Part shown: piece after piece, positions 1 to 9,068 of the stretch | How positions within the stretch are numbered: position 1 is the first letter of the stretch | How the letters are laid out: every line of letters starts with the position of its first letter | NCBI RefSeq assembly: GCF_031157275.1 | Contig: NZ_JAVIFW010000003.1 | Coordinates: 460,813-524,812, forward strand | DNA from: Streptomyces sp. LHD-70 | Lineage (GTDB): Bacteria > Actinomycetota > Actinomycetes > Streptomycetales > Streptomycetaceae | Direction: 5' to 3' | Length of the DNA stretch: 64,000 nt | Notes under the pieces: generated by a model | Told to the model about the DNA's origin: nothing | Database searches by the model: none | The model's input: only the letters and a program-made list of their open reading frames with translations | Program-made: the position numbers and the translations under genes

Positions 1-1
1 C

Positions 2-712
2 TCAGGACATGCCGCGCATCCGGTTGATCTCGGCGGTCTGCTGGGCCACCGTGTCGTTGGCCATCTCCTCGATCTGGATGTTGTTGCCCTCGGCCAGTAG
101 ATCGGTGGCCATCGTCACGGCGCCGCCGTGGTGCGTGATCATCAGCTTCAGGAACAGTTCGTCGAACGCCGCGCCCTCGGCCGCGCGCAAGGTCTTGAGC
201 TGCGCCTCGCTCGCCATGCCGGGCATCGGGGCGTCACCGTGGCCGTCTCCGTGGCTGTGGGAGCCGCCGTCCTCGCCCTCGCCCTTCCCTTCGTCCTGCC
301 CCTGGTCCTCGCGCTGGTGGGCGTCGTGCTTCTTCAGCCAGCCCTTCATCGCGTCGATCTCGGGCCCCTGGGCGGCGCTGATGCGTTCGGCGAGGCCCTT
401 CACCTTGGTGGACTTGGCGCGTTCCGGGGCGAGTTCGGTCATGACGAGGGCTTGCGCGTGGTGCTCGATCATCATCTCGGCGTAGGCGAAGTCAGCCGAA
501 TTGGGGGTGTCGTCGTCGCTCTTCGCGGCGGCTTCCTCGGGCGAGAGCCGCTCGTTGTCCTCGCCGGGCTTGCCCGGGGCGATCACGGACGGGCCGCCTT
601 TCCCGGCACCCTCCGCGGACGCCTTGTCGCTCGCCGATGAGGCGTCACATCCGGTCAGGGCAAGGCTGATGAGGGCCACCGCTGCGGCTGCGGTGAGCAC
701 GTGGGAGCGCAT
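2..712 (-). CDS. DUF305 family secreted lipoprotein
   Basis: About 236 residues from the ATG of MRSHVLTA; an upstream in-frame ATG would add 13 residues ahead of the signal peptide. A hydrophobic signal ends in the lipobox LALTGC, so it should be a lipid-anchored extracytoplasmic protein. The body carries the two DUF305 helix-pair signatures, MMIEHHAQALVM and LMITHHGGAVTMA, each with adjacent histidines that fit metal (often copper) binding. A glycine/aspartate/histidine-rich linker (DEGKGEGEDGGSHSHGDG) separates the halves. It diverges from the LVIVD-repeat gene, a pairing seen in other actinomycetes. The family is confident; the biochemical role is not known. Confidence 0.88.
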   Translation of the reverse strand: MRSHVLTAAAAVALISLALTGCDASSASDKASAEGAGKGGPSVIAPGKPGEDNERLSPEEAAAKSDDDTPNSADFAYAEMMIEHHAQALVMTELAPERAKSTKVKGLAERISAAQGPEIDAMKGWLKKHDAHQREDQGQDEGKGEGEDGGSHSHGDGHGDAPMPGMASEAQLKTLRAAEGAAFDELFLKLMITHHGGAVTMATDLLAEGNNIQIEEMANDTVAQQTAEINRMRGMS

Positions 713-956
713 CGGACTGCGGCGGTTCGGCACAACTGCCTCCAGTGGCACACGTGTTGTCGGACGAGACGAGAGGTGTGTGGGCCCTGTGGAGAAGGGC
801 CGTCGATCGAGACCGTCCTAGCACGTTTCCGTAAGTGGATGATCAAAAACTTCCATTACAAGTACGTTGCCATCTGTTGATATGGGCATGGCGAGCACGA
901 TACTGCCGGTGTCCATGAACCGTTCAACCATGAACGGCGACAAGGGAGGGGACGCA

Positions 957-2456
957 GTGACCCTGTTGAACGAACCCCGAGCGAGACGCAGACGCCTGGG
1001 AGTCTTCGCCGCGGCCGCCGGGCTGGCCGCAGCGCTCCTGACGGCAGGACCTGCCGCGGCGACCCCCGATCCGGGCGATGCGCCCACCAAGCGCGAGGTC
1101 TCCAAGAGCGAGCAGGCCGAGGCCGAGAAGGCGATCAAGAGCGGCGAGATACCGGGGCAGGACGAGATCGTCCACTCCGACAACATCGAGCACCTCGGCA
1201 ACACCCCCAAGGACGCGCTGAAGGGCACCAATTCGGACCTGGCGTTCCAGGGGCGGTACGCGTTCGCAGGCAACTACGACGGCTTCCGCGTCTTCGACAT
1301 CAGCAACCCGAAGAAGCCGAAGACCGTCGCCCAAGTGCTCTGCCCCGGCTCGCAGAACGACGTGTCGGTCTCCGGGAACCTGCTGTTCCTGTCCACCGAC
1401 TCCTCGCGCAGCGACAGCAGTTGCAACAGCACCACCCAGCCGGCGACCGAGAAGTCCTCGTGGGAGGGCATGAAGGTCTTCGACATCAGCGACAAGCGCA
1501 ACCCGAAGTACGTCTCCGCCGTCGAGACCGCCTGCGGCTCGCACACCCACACCCTGGTGCCCGAGCGCAAGAACGTCTACGTGTACGTCTCCTCGTACTC
1601 GCCGAGCGCCACGTTCCCCGACTGTCAGCCGCCGCACGACGGCATCTCCGTCATCAAGGTGCCGCGCAACGCGCCCGAGAAGGCGAAGGTCGTCGGCTTC
1701 CCGGTGCTCTTCCCGGGTGACGGCCAGGACGGCGGCGGCAACCCGGGCGGGCCCACCAACCCGGGCGTCTCGAAGACCACCGGCTGCCACGACATCACCG
1801 TGCTGCCCTCCAAGGACCTCGCGGCGGGCGCGTGCATGGGTGACGGCATCCTCTTCGACATCGAGGATCCGGAGGAACCGAAGGTCATCGACCAGGTGCA
1901 GGACAACGTGAACTTCGCGTTCTGGCACTCGGCGACCTTCAACCAGAAGGCGAACAAGGTCGTCTTCACCGACGAGCTCGGCGGCGGCGGCGCGGCCACC
2001 TGCAACGCGGAGATCGGACCGGACCGCGGCGCCGACGGCATCTACGAGATCAAGGGCAGCGGCGACGACCGCAAGCTGGTCTTCAAGAGCTACTTCAAGA
2101 TCCCGCGCCACCAGGCGGACACCGAGAACTGTGTCGCCCACAACGGCTCGATCATCCCGGTCAAGGGCAAGGACCTGATGGTTCAGGCCTGGTACCAGGG
2201 CGGCGTCTCCGTCTGGGACTTCACCGACTCGGCCAAGCCGAAGGAGATCGCGTACTTCGAGCGCGGCCCGCTCTCCACGGACGCCATGCAGTCGGGCGGC
2301 TCGTGGTCGGCGTACTACTACAACGGCCACATCTACTCCAACGACATGGCCAAGGGCTTCGACGTACTGAAGATCAACGACAGGCGTACGGACCCGGCCG
2401 AGCGCGTCCGGATGCACGAGCTCAACGTGCAGACGCAGCCCGACTACTTCGACTGA
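957..2456 (+). CDS. LVIVD repeat-containing secreted beta-propeller protein
   Basis: About 499 residues. I start at GTG 957 because GGGAGGGG lies 6-7 nt upstream and the next residues (TLLNEPRARRRRLGVFAAAAGLAAALL) form a typical arginine-led signal peptide ending near GPAAA. Upstream ATGs in frame lack a ribosome site. The mature part has LVIVD-type blade repeats such as VFDISNPKKPK and VFDISDKRNPK, with conserved histidines (SHTHT, CHDITV, FWHSATF, CVAHNGS). The family is extracytoplasmic and predicted to form a propeller; no reaction is established. It is divergent from the DUF305 lipoprotein and its 3' end overlaps the convergent TetR gene by 13 bp. Confidence 0.9.
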   Translation: MTLLNEPRARRRRLGVFAAAAGLAAALLTAGPAAATPDPGDAPTKREVSKSEQAEAEKAIKSGEIPGQDEIVHSDNIEHLGNTPKDALKGTNSDLAFQGRYAFAGNYDGFRVFDISNPKKPKTVAQVLCPGSQNDVSVSGNLLFLSTDSSRSDSSCNSTTQPATEKSSWEGMKVFDISDKRNPKYVSAVETACGSHTHTLVPERKNVYVYVSSYSPSATFPDCQPPHDGISVIKVPRNAPEKAKVVGFPVLFPGDGQDGGGNPGGPTNPGVSKTTGCHDITVLPSKDLAAGACMGDGILFDIEDPEEPKVIDQVQDNVNFAFWHSATFNQKANKVVFTDELGGGGAATCNAEIGPDRGADGIYEIKGSGDDRKLVFKSYFKIPRHQADTENCVAHNGSIIPVKGKDLMVQAWYQGGVSVWDFTDSAKPKEIAYFERGPLSTDAMQSGGSWSAYYYNGHIYSNDMAKGFDVLKINDRRTDPAERVRMHELNVQTQPDYFD

Positions 2457-3232
2457 TCCGACTGCACCATCTGATCCGTCGGATCGGTCTGATTCGTTCG
2501 ATGCGCCTGATCCATCCGATCGGTCTGACGGGCATCGGTGGGCCGCGGGACGATCGTCGGCTCGCTCGTCGCCCCGGTGTGCGGCCTCGCGCCGCCCACC
2601 GGGGCCTGCGTCGTCGAACGGTGACCGCCGGGCGGCTTCTCGCCCGGCGGGAACCCGGACTTCCAGTCGAGCCCGTACCGCTGGAACAGCTCGGCGCGCA
2701 GCGTGCCCGCGGGCATCGGCGCACCCGGCAGCAGCACCGCGACCACGGCGCCCATCAACAGGGCGCGCAGCAACGGGTATTCGACGTCCACGTCCTCGGC
2801 GCCGTATCGCTGCACCGTGTCCCTCAGGAGCTCCGCGAGCCGCTGCTGCTCGGGGCACTGCACGAATCCCTCGGCTTGCAGGATGCCCGCCATGTGCGTG
2901 CGCATCAGGAGCGGCCGGTCCTGCGCGAGGCCCAGGATCGCGTCGATGGCGCGGGCGAGCCGCTCGCGTCCGTCGTCGGTACGGGGCTCGCGCTCCAGGG
3001 CGGCTTCGAGGGTGAGGTGCATCAGGCGGTGCACGGCGGACTGCAGGAGCTGTCGCTTGCCGGGGAAGTAGTACGAGACCAGGCCGCGGGCCGAACCGGC
3101 GAGATCCGCGATGTCACCGAGTGTCGTCGCCTCGTAACCACGCTCGTCCACGAGGGTCACCGTCGCGTCGAGGAGCCGCTCGCGGGACCGGCGCCGCAAT
3201 TCCTCGTTGACCGCTGCGCTTCGCGGAGACAT
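2444..3232 (-). CDS. TetR/AcrR family transcriptional regulator
   Basis: 262 residues. ATG 3232 is preceded by AGGAG with 7-nt spacing. The N-terminus (about residues 15-65) is a TetR HTH: RLLDATVTLVDERGYEATTLGDIADLAGSARGLVSYYFPGKRQLL, written here in pieces as the recognisable elements ERGYEATTLGDIA and GLVSYYFPGK. The C-terminal ligand domain is divergent. The last ~30 residues are a low-complexity Asp/Gln/Thr tail (DRMDQAHRTNQTDPTDQM) encoded by short GATCGGTCTGA-like repeats and running into the convergent LVIVD gene. The target is unknown; there is no divergent partner, so it may act in trans. Confidence 0.85.
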   Translation of the reverse strand: MSPRSAAVNEELRRRSRERLLDATVTLVDERGYEATTLGDIADLAGSARGLVSYYFPGKRQLLQSAVHRLMHLTLEAALEREPRTDDGRERLARAIDAILGLAQDRPLLMRTHMAGILQAEGFVQCPEQQRLAELLRDTVQRYGAEDVDVEYPLLRALLMGAVVAVLLPGAPMPAGTLRAELFQRYGLDWKSGFPPGEKPPGGHRSTTQAPVGGARPHTGATSEPTIVPRPTDARQTDRMDQAHRTNQTDPTDQMVQSDQSK

Positions 3233-3404
3233 CCTGTAACTCCTGCGTTGACTGGCTCACAGCCAACTATACTCAGCGCGTGCCGGTCGGATCCCTTCGG
3301 GACCCGGTCCGGCCAGGCCGTTCGCATTTCGGGCGACGCGGGGGATCGCCCGAAATGCGGCGGCGTTTTGCTGTGCGGGGGAACTCACCCCGATCGCGCC
3401 GTCT

Positions 3405-3460
3405 CACGTGCCCCGACAGGGGCGCGGGGAACTGCGCGATCAGCCACGACGGCGCGGCAC
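3405..3460. repeat. Streptomyces dispersed intergenic repeat
   Basis: Contains the CCCCGACAGGGG hairpin followed by GCGCGGGGAACTGCGCGA and CAGCCACGACGGCGC. This block recurs between genes in many Streptomyces genomes. It probably acts as a terminator or REP-like element for the flanking minus-strand genes. Recognition is from memory of the pattern; only one copy is present in this window. Confidence 0.6.
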
Positions 3461-3515
3461 CCGATCGACGGCCTCGTGGCCGGGTCCAGGGGCGGGCGGG
3501 GGAGAAGCCGTGCCG

Positions 3516-3965
3516 TCAGCCTTCGTCCGGCGTCAGGTCCGGAATCGTGAGAGCACCGTCGGCGGACAGGGGGAAGCCCGGGTTGTGGGCGACCTCCCAG
3601 GCGTGGCCGTCCGGGTCGAGGAAGACGCCCGTGTAGAAGCCGAGTTCGGAGAGCGTGCCCGGCTTCGTGATGCGCGCCCCGGCCCGCCGCGCCGTGTCGA
3701 GCAGGTCGTCCACCTCCGCCGCCGAGCGGACGTTGTGCGCGAGGGCGATGCCGCCGAAGCCCGGGCCGCCCGGAGCCTCGGCGGGCTCGACCCCGCAGTC
3801 CGCGGCCAGCTTCTCGCGGCCCCAGAGGACCAGGCCCTGCCCGCCGGCCTGGAAGAAGACGGTCTCCTGGACCTCCTGGCCGCGCCACCCGAGGGCTTCG
3901 TAGAAGGCACGGGAGCGGGCCAGGTCGCGGACACCGAGCGTGATCAGACTGATGCGCTGTTCCAT
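3516..3965 (-). CDS. VOC/glyoxalase superfamily protein
   Basis: 149 residues from ATG 3965 (MEQRISLITLGVRDL); a 21-residue longer frame upstream looks non-coding. The fold signature is clear: a first beta-alpha module with VRDLARSRAFYEALGW and a C-terminal module with LGFYTGVFLDPDGHAWEVAHNP, the usual VOC DPDGH element. The family includes glyoxalases, dioxygenases and resistance proteins; nothing indicates the substrate. It lies 38 bp downstream of the unknown gene at 4004-4648 and could be co-transcribed with it. Confidence 0.85.
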   Translation of the reverse strand: MEQRISLITLGVRDLARSRAFYEALGWRGQEVQETVFFQAGGQGLVLWGREKLAADCGVEPAEAPGGPGFGGIALAHNVRSAAEVDDLLDTARRAGARITKPGTLSELGFYTGVFLDPDGHAWEVAHNPGFPLSADGALTIPDLTPDEG

Positions 3966-4003
3966 CCGGTCACCGTAGTACCGGAGTTGGGGCCGACCGC
4001 GGC

Positions 4004-4648
4004 TCAGGCCACCGGTCGGCGTACGCACAGCGCGTCGAGGCCAAGCGTGAACGACGCCGGATCCGTCACCGACAGGCCGAACACCTGCTCCCGGTCGAGG
4101 CCCACCGTCACGTGCACGCAGAACGCGACCACGTACATGAACCCCTCGGTCTCCTCGTCCTCAAGCACGAACAGCAGGTGGTAGTCGTACCGCGTGCCCT
4201 CGTCCGTCTCGTGCAGGACCAGGTGCGGGGCGTCGAGCTGGTCGCCGAGGCCGATGAACGCGCCCGTGAGGGTCTCCTCGACGTCCTCCCAGAACGCCTC
4301 GTCGCCGAGCGGCAGGGACAGCGCCTGGCGCACCGCCTGCTTGAGGGTGAGCACCATGACGTGCGTGGGGGCCTGCTCCTGCAGCGCGAAGCCGGGGATG
4401 ATCCGGACGATCGACGCCCCCGGCAGCTCCTTCGCCGCCGCCTGCACCGGACCGAAACGGAACGCCCCGGACGTACCGGAGGACTCGGTGGCCTCCGCGA
4501 GCGCCGCCTGGAGCCGGGCCTCGGCAGCCCCCGCCTGCTCGGCGCAGGCGGGGGTCACCGCGATCAGGGGCTTGAAGGCGACAGCGGCGAGCCGGTCGGT
4601 GGACTGCCCGGCCTGTGCGCTGCCGTGGTCCGTCGTCGTGTCCGTCAT
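4004..4648 (-). CDS. Conserved hypothetical protein
   Basis: 214 residues from ATG 4648, chosen because GGGGAGAAGCC precedes it; the longer frame upstream has no ribosome site. It appears soluble and alpha/beta, with an acidic patch (VLEDEETEGFMYVVAFCVHV) near the C-terminus. I cannot assign a family. No signal peptide or membrane span is visible. Its gene lies between the VOC gene and the nan operon on the same strand. Confidence 0.75.
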   Translation of the reverse strand: MTDTTTDHGSAQAGQSTDRLAAVAFKPLIAVTPACAEQAGAAEARLQAALAEATESSGTSGAFRFGPVQAAAKELPGASIVRIIPGFALQEQAPTHVMVLTLKQAVRQALSLPLGDEAFWEDVEETLTGAFIGLGDQLDAPHLVLHETDEGTRYDYHLLFVLEDEETEGFMYVVAFCVHVTVGLDREQVFGLSVTDPASFTLGLDALCVRRPVA

Positions 4649-4759
4649 CGGCTTCTCCCCTGTGTCCGGCCTGGCTCTGTGCCTCGCGTGATCAACTGGC
4701 GGGCGACAGTATGCCTTTGGCGGTGTGGTGTGGCACACACCGTCTCGCGGGGCGGACGG

Positions 4760-6235
4760 TCAGCCTGCCTGCGGCTGCCGCTCCGGTACGCCCGCCGGCG
4801 CCTGAGCGGCCGACTCGGCCAGGTGGTCCGACACCCTGTCCGGGTCGGTCAGCCGGCCGAGTCGCCCCGGTACGTCGAAGCCGACCAGGACGACGACCAG
4901 GACCGTTCCCGCGAACGTCAGCACCGCGAGCGCCTGCCCCAGATCCATGCCGGACGCCAACTGCGCGCCGAGCACCGGCGCGACGGCACCGCCGAGGGCG
5001 CCCACGTTGTACGTGAAGCCGAGCGCCGCACCCCGTACCTCGGTGGGGAAGTGCCCGCCGATGTAGCGGGGCAGCAGGCCCGAGATGCCGAAGCTGAACG
5101 CCTGCAGTACGAAGAGGAGCCCGCCGAGGAGCAGCAGGTCGTCCTGGACCGCGAACACCGGGAACACGAAGGCCAACGACGCGAGCAGCGTGAACGCGTA
5201 CGCCTTCTTCGTACCGATCCAGTCGCCGACGAACCCGGCGAGCCAGCAGCCGGCCATCGTGCCGAAGCCCGCGAAGTAGAGGACGTCCGTGACCTGGTCC
5301 GGGCTGTAGCCGAGGTCGGTCTTCAGGTAGGTGGGCAGCAGGGCCTGGATCGGCCAGGTGTAGAGGAACGCGAAGAACACCGTGACGATCATCGCCAGAT
5401 ACAGCGGCCAGCCGCGCCGACCGCCCAACTGCACGGCGAACGCGGCCAACGAGAGCCCGGCGAGTACCGACAGGACCGGCACCAGACCCGCGCCGAGCGG
5501 GGTGAACACCGCGAACAGGGAGACGGTGGCGACGACCGCGAGCACCGTGTTCACGCTCGCCCGCGTCCGGTCGGCGAACAGCGGCCGGAACGGGTTCGGC
5601 TTCGCCTCCCGCTCCCCGACGGCCTCGGTCCACTCGGCGGCCTCGGGCAGGGCGCGGCGCATCCAGAGGGCCATGACGATCGGGATGAGGCCGATGTAGA
5701 ACATCCAGCGCCAGCCGAGCGTGGGCACGACCCAGTTGTAGACCTGCGCGGCGAGCACCGAGCCGACCGAGAAGCCGGAGATCAGGAAGCCGCTGGCCCG
5801 GTTGCGGACGCGGGCGGGCCAGCTCTCCATGACGTACGTCGCGCTCGCGCTGTACTCACCGGCCATGCCCATGCCGATGGCGAGCCGGGCCACGAACAGG
5901 CTGGTGTAGTCCCAGGCGAAGCCGCAGGCGAACGTGCCGACGGAGAACAGCACGATGCTCAGGACCATGGACAGCTTGCGGCCGTAGCGGTCGCCGAGCG
6001 CGCCGAGCACCGCACCGCCGAGCCAGCGCGTGATGAACGCGCCGGACACGAGGCTGGCGGCCTGGACGGTGCTGAGGCCGAACTCGTCGCTGATCTCGGT
6101 GAGGACGAGGGAGATCAGGACGAAGTCGAAGCCGTCGAGGACATAGCCGATCCAGGCGGCGGAGAAGGACTTCCACTGCGTACGGCTGACTTCGCGGTAC
6201 CAGGGGAGCGGGCGGGGTGGGGCGATGTGGGACAC
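4760..6235 (-). CDS. nanT: Sialic acid transporter, MFS (NanT type)
   Basis: 491 residues, GTG start at 6235 with GGAGTAACC just upstream. The sequence is a clear NanT-type major facilitator: LPWYREVSRTQWKSFSAAWI at the N-terminus, GYVLDGFDFVLISLVL in helix 1, LGDRYGRK in loop 2-3, GMGMAGEYSASATYVMESWP, and the diagnostic WPIQALLPTYLKTDLGY and GFTYNVGALGGAVAP. It resembles E. coli NanT, a proton/N-acetylneuraminate symporter with extra central helices. Last gene of the nanA-K-E-T operon. The context makes sialic acid the best substrate. Confidence 0.93.
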   Translation of the reverse strand: MSHIAPPRPLPWYREVSRTQWKSFSAAWIGYVLDGFDFVLISLVLTEISDEFGLSTVQAASLVSGAFITRWLGGAVLGALGDRYGRKLSMVLSIVLFSVGTFACGFAWDYTSLFVARLAIGMGMAGEYSASATYVMESWPARVRNRASGFLISGFSVGSVLAAQVYNWVVPTLGWRWMFYIGLIPIVMALWMRRALPEAAEWTEAVGEREAKPNPFRPLFADRTRASVNTVLAVVATVSLFAVFTPLGAGLVPVLSVLAGLSLAAFAVQLGGRRGWPLYLAMIVTVFFAFLYTWPIQALLPTYLKTDLGYSPDQVTDVLYFAGFGTMAGCWLAGFVGDWIGTKKAYAFTLLASLAFVFPVFAVQDDLLLLGGLLFVLQAFSFGISGLLPRYIGGHFPTEVRGAALGFTYNVGALGGAVAPVLGAQLASGMDLGQALAVLTFAGTVLVVVLVGFDVPGRLGRLTDPDRVSDHLAESAAQAPAGVPERQPQAG

Positions 6236-6339
6236 GGTTACTCCAGAGTGCCGGATCGTCTCGCCGATGAGACGACCGGGTCGGCCGGGACAGGGGCAGG
6301 CAGAACTCGGGACGTGCGGGACTTAAAGGGATACGGAGG

Positions 6340-7068
6340 TCAGGGGCGGCGGGGCGTCCGGCCCTCGACGGCTTCGGCGAAGCGGCGCGTGAGGGCCGTC
6401 GGCGCGGTGATCGCGGTGCCGACGACGACGCTGTGCGCCCCGCGCGCGAGGGCCTCGGTGGCCTGCTCGGGGGTGTGCAGGCGGCCTTCGGCGACCACCG
6501 GTACGGACACGGCCGCCGCGAGCGAGGCCACCAGGCCGAGGTCGGGACCGGCCTCGCGCGGGGAGCCGGGCGCGTACCCGGACAGGGTGGTGGAGATCAG
6601 GTCGGCGCCCTGCGCGGCGGCGGCGAGACCCTCGGCGTGGGTGGCCACGTCGGCCATCACCAGGGCACCGGCCGCGTGGACGGCGGCGACGAGCTCGGCG
6701 AACGTCGAGCCGTCGGGGCGCGGTCGGTCCGTCGCGTCGGCGGCCACCACGTCGGCGCCCGCCTCGGCGACGGCCAGGGCGTGCCGGACGGTCGGCGTGA
6801 TGTAGACGCCGGTGTCGACGCCCGTGTCGCCGTCCTTCCAGAGGCCGACGACCGGCAGGTCGACCTCGGACCGGATCGCGGCGACGGCCTCCGGTTCATT
6901 GGCCCGGATCGCGGCGGCGCCGCCCGCGTGCGCGCAGCGGGCGAGCAGGACGAGGGCGGCGGTGTCCCGCATCGGGTCACCGGGTGGCGCCTGACAGGAG
7001 ACGATCAGCCGTCCGGCGAGGGCGTCGAGCAGGGTCTTCGGATCTCGTGGGTACGGCGATGCCGTCAT
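6340..7068 (-). CDS. nanE: N-acetylmannosamine-6-phosphate 2-epimerase
   Basis: 242 residues. ATG 7068 is preferred over GTG 7074 because GGAGTGACC sits directly before it. NanE-family (betaalpha)8 barrel: LIVSCQAPPGDPMRD at the start, AAIRANEP, GLWKDGD (a variant of the usual IxK region), EAGADVVAADATDRPRP and VVAEGRLHTPEQA with VVVGTAIT as phosphate-binding end. It converts ManNAc-6-P to GlcNAc-6-P. It stands between nanK and nanT; a 105-bp gap before it holds a GGGACAGAG minisatellite. Confidence 0.93.
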   Translation of the reverse strand: MTASPYPRDPKTLLDALAGRLIVSCQAPPGDPMRDTAALVLLARCAHAGGAAAIRANEPEAVAAIRSEVDLPVVGLWKDGDTGVDTGVYITPTVRHALAVAEAGADVVAADATDRPRPDGSTFAELVAAVHAAGALVMADVATHAEGLAAAAQGADLISTTLSGYAPGSPREAGPDLGLVASLAAAVSVPVVAEGRLHTPEQATEALARGAHSVVVGTAITAPTALTRRFAEAVEGRTPRRP

Positions 7069-7076
7069 GGTCACTC

Positions 7077-7143
7077 CGGACAGAGAGGGGACAGAGAGGG
7101 GACAGAGAGGGGACAGAGGAGGGGCAGAGGAGGGGCAGAGGGG
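7077..7143. repeat. GGGACAGAG minisatellite
   Basis: Six or so tandem units: GGACAGAGAGG repeated three times, then GGACAGAGGAGG and GGCAGAGGAGG variants (10-11 bp period). It fills most of the nanK-nanE intergenic gap inside an operon and is purine-rich on the plus strand. The transcribed strand would be pyrimidine-rich. Copy number may vary between strains. Confidence 0.85.
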
Positions 7144-7173
7144 TGGGACAGCGGTGTTCGTGGCGGCCGGTCG

Positions 7174-8112
7174 TCAGGCCGGGTGGTGCAGCGGCGCCGT
7201 GGAGGTGAGCAGAGCCGCACCTCGTACGGCCGCATCCGCGCCGAAGCGAGGCGGCTCGGGGAGCAACTGCCTTAGTGCGGGGAGGAGTTCGGCCGCGAAC
7301 GACGCGGCGAGCGGGTCGAGGTAGCGCGGGCCGAGGCCGGTCACGCCGCCGCCGACCACGACCCGGTCGGGTCCGAGCGCGTTGGCCAGACCGCCGAGTG
7401 CGCGGCCCGCGGCTCGCGCCCCGACCGCGATGGCCTCCGCGGCGGCGGCGTCCCCTCGGTCGGCCCGTGCCGCGACCGTCTGCAGTCGCTCGGCGCGCCG
7501 CCCGGAGAGCCGCTCGTACAGGGCCGTGATGCCGGGCCCCGCCGCCACCCCCTCGAGGTGACCGACGGCGCCGCAACTGCACGGCACGCCGTCCGCCTCC
7601 GGGCTCGGCAGATGCCCGAGGTGCCCGGCGACGCCCAGACGTCCGTGCGCCATCCGGCCGTCGACGGCGACCGCACCACCGATTCCGGTTCCGACCGCCA
7701 GGTACAGCAGCGAGGAGCCTTCGGGCAGCGCGGCGAGTTCCGGTCCGGCCGTGGCGCGTACGTCGTTGTCACAGGCCACAGGCGTGCCTAGGCGTGCGGC
7801 GAGGGCCGGGGCTAGCGGGGTGCCGCGCCAGCCGCTGATGGTGTCCGTGGCCCCGGTGACCGTTCCGCTCAGCGGGTCGATCACCCCGGCGGCGGCGACG
7901 CCCACGGCAGTGGCCTCGGCGCCGGACGCCACCTCGGTCGCGGCAGCGGCGAGCGCGTCCAGGACCGCGGTCGCGCCCTCGGTGGCCGGGGTCGGCCGGG
8001 TGTGGCGGGCCAGGACCGTGCCGTCGGCGGCGACGAGCGCGGCGGCGATCTTCGTACCGCCGAGGTCGAGGCCGACGACGGGGCCCGGAGTGCGCCCGCG
8101 GGAGGGGCTCAT
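7174..8112 (-). CDS. nanK: ROK family N-acetylmannosamine kinase
   Basis: 312 residues. ATG 8112 overlaps the nanA stop as ATGA, so translation is coupled. ROK features: GLDLGGTKIAAALV phosphate loop near residue 12, VACDNDVRA with the catalytic Asp, AVGTGIGGAVAVDG, GHLGH, and a Cys zinc motif (GVPCSCGAVGHLEGVA), here with fewer cysteines than the full CxCGxxGCxE pattern because the region ends GHLE. It would phosphorylate ManNAc to ManNAc-6-P. Assignment as NanK rather than glucokinase rests on the operon. Confidence 0.88.
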   Translation of the reverse strand: MSPSRGRTPGPVVGLDLGGTKIAAALVAADGTVLARHTRPTPATEGATAVLDALAAAATEVASGAEATAVGVAAAGVIDPLSGTVTGATDTISGWRGTPLAPALAARLGTPVACDNDVRATAGPELAALPEGSSLLYLAVGTGIGGAVAVDGRMAHGRLGVAGHLGHLPSPEADGVPCSCGAVGHLEGVAAGPGITALYERLSGRRAERLQTVAARADRGDAAAAEAIAVGARAAGRALGGLANALGPDRVVVGGGVTGLGPRYLDPLAASFAAELLPALRQLLPEPPRFGADAAVRGAALLTSTAPLHHPA

Positions 8113-9068
8113 CGCACCGGCACGAGAGCGGCGCCGCGCAGCCGCGCCGCCACCTCGGCCACCGAGTCGTCGTCCAGCGGGATCTGCGGGCGCGCGGTCG
8201 CACGGCAGTCGACGATGCCGAGCAGCCACAGCGCGGCCTTGAAGGAGCCGAGCGCGGACGAGCTGCGCCCCATGTCCGCCTCGGGACCGCAGTCCACCAT
8301 CCCGAACAGCTCGACCAGGCGCTCCTGCTCCTTGGCGGCGAGCTCCAGGTCGCCCGCGCGGACGGCGTCGTAGAGGCGCACGTACCCGGCCGGGTCCACG
8401 TTGCCGATGCCCGGGACCACACCGTCGCAGCCCGCCAACAGCGCTGCGTCGACGGTCAGTTCGGAACCGGTGAGCACGGCGAAGCCGGGCGCGGGACCGG
8501 TGGCGCGGCCCTCGCGGCCGCCGAGCCCGACGAGCAGCCGGCGCAGCCCACCCTCGTCGCCGCTGCTGTCCTTGAGCCCGGCGAGCGTGCCGTCCTCGGC
8601 GAGCTCACGGACGAGGCCGGGGCTCAGCTTGCTGTGCACGGCGACCGGGATGTCGTACGCGAACAACGGCAGGTCCACGGCGGCCCGCAGCGTGCGGAAG
8701 TGGTCGGCGATCTCCTTGGCGTGCGTGCGGGTGTAGAACGGCGCGGTCGCGACCAGCGCGTCGGCGCCGAGCCGGGCGGCGGTGCGGGCGTGCTCGATGA
8801 CGCGGGCGGTGGTGGTGTCGATGACGCCCGCGAGGACGGGGACGCGTCCGGCCGCGGTGGCGACCACGGTCTCCAGGGCGGTGGCCCGCTGCGCGTCCGT
8901 GAGGTAGGCGACCTCGCTGGTCGAGCCGAGCGCGAACAGCCCGTGCACCCCGCCCGCGATCAGATGCTCGACGAGCCGCGCCAGGGACGCGGTGTCGACC
9001 TCGCCTTCCGGCGTGAGCGGGGTGCAGACGGGCGGGACGACGCCCGTGAGGGGCGAGGCGAGGGGCAT
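8109..9068 (-). CDS. nanA: N-acetylneuraminate lyase / DHDPS-family aldolase
   Basis: 319 residues, ATG 9068 with GGGAG upstream. DHDPS/NAL class I aldolase barrel: GLFALGSTSEVAYLT (the G-S-T/T-S/T-E phosphate-binding variant), LFAYDIPVAVHSKLSP with the Tyr of the family, and the Schiff-base lysine in LAGLKDSSGD. The position as first gene of an operon with nanK, nanE and nanT supports cleavage of sialic acid into ManNAc and pyruvate. By sequence alone, other 2-keto-acid aldolases of the family would be possible. Confidence 0.87.
   Translation of the reverse strand: MPLASPLTGVVPPVCTPLTPEGEVDTASLARLVEHLIAGGVHGLFALGSTSEVAYLTDAQRATALETVVATAAGRVPVLAGVIDTTTARVIEHARTAARLGADALVATAPFYTRTHAKEIADHFRTLRAAVDLPLFAYDIPVAVHSKLSPGLVRELAEDGTLAGLKDSSGDEGGLRRLLVGLGGREGRATGPAPGFAVLTGSELTVDAALLAGCDGVVPGIGNVDPAGYVRLYDAVRAGDLELAAKEQERLVELFGMVDCGPEADMGRSSSALGSFKAALWLLGIVDCRATARPQIPLDDDSVAEVAARLRGAALVPVR

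Noticed and set aside
924..2858. A long minus-strand frame across the LVIVD gene
   Set aside because: Antisense shadow; the LVIVD gene has signal peptide, repeats and RBS.
7077..7143. CRISPR-like repeat array
   Set aside because: Units are 10-11 bp in direct tandem with no spacers and no cas genes.
8109..9068. dapA (4-hydroxy-tetrahydrodipicolinate synthase)
   Set aside because: Same superfamily, but operon with nanK, nanE and nanT and coupling favour NanA-type function.
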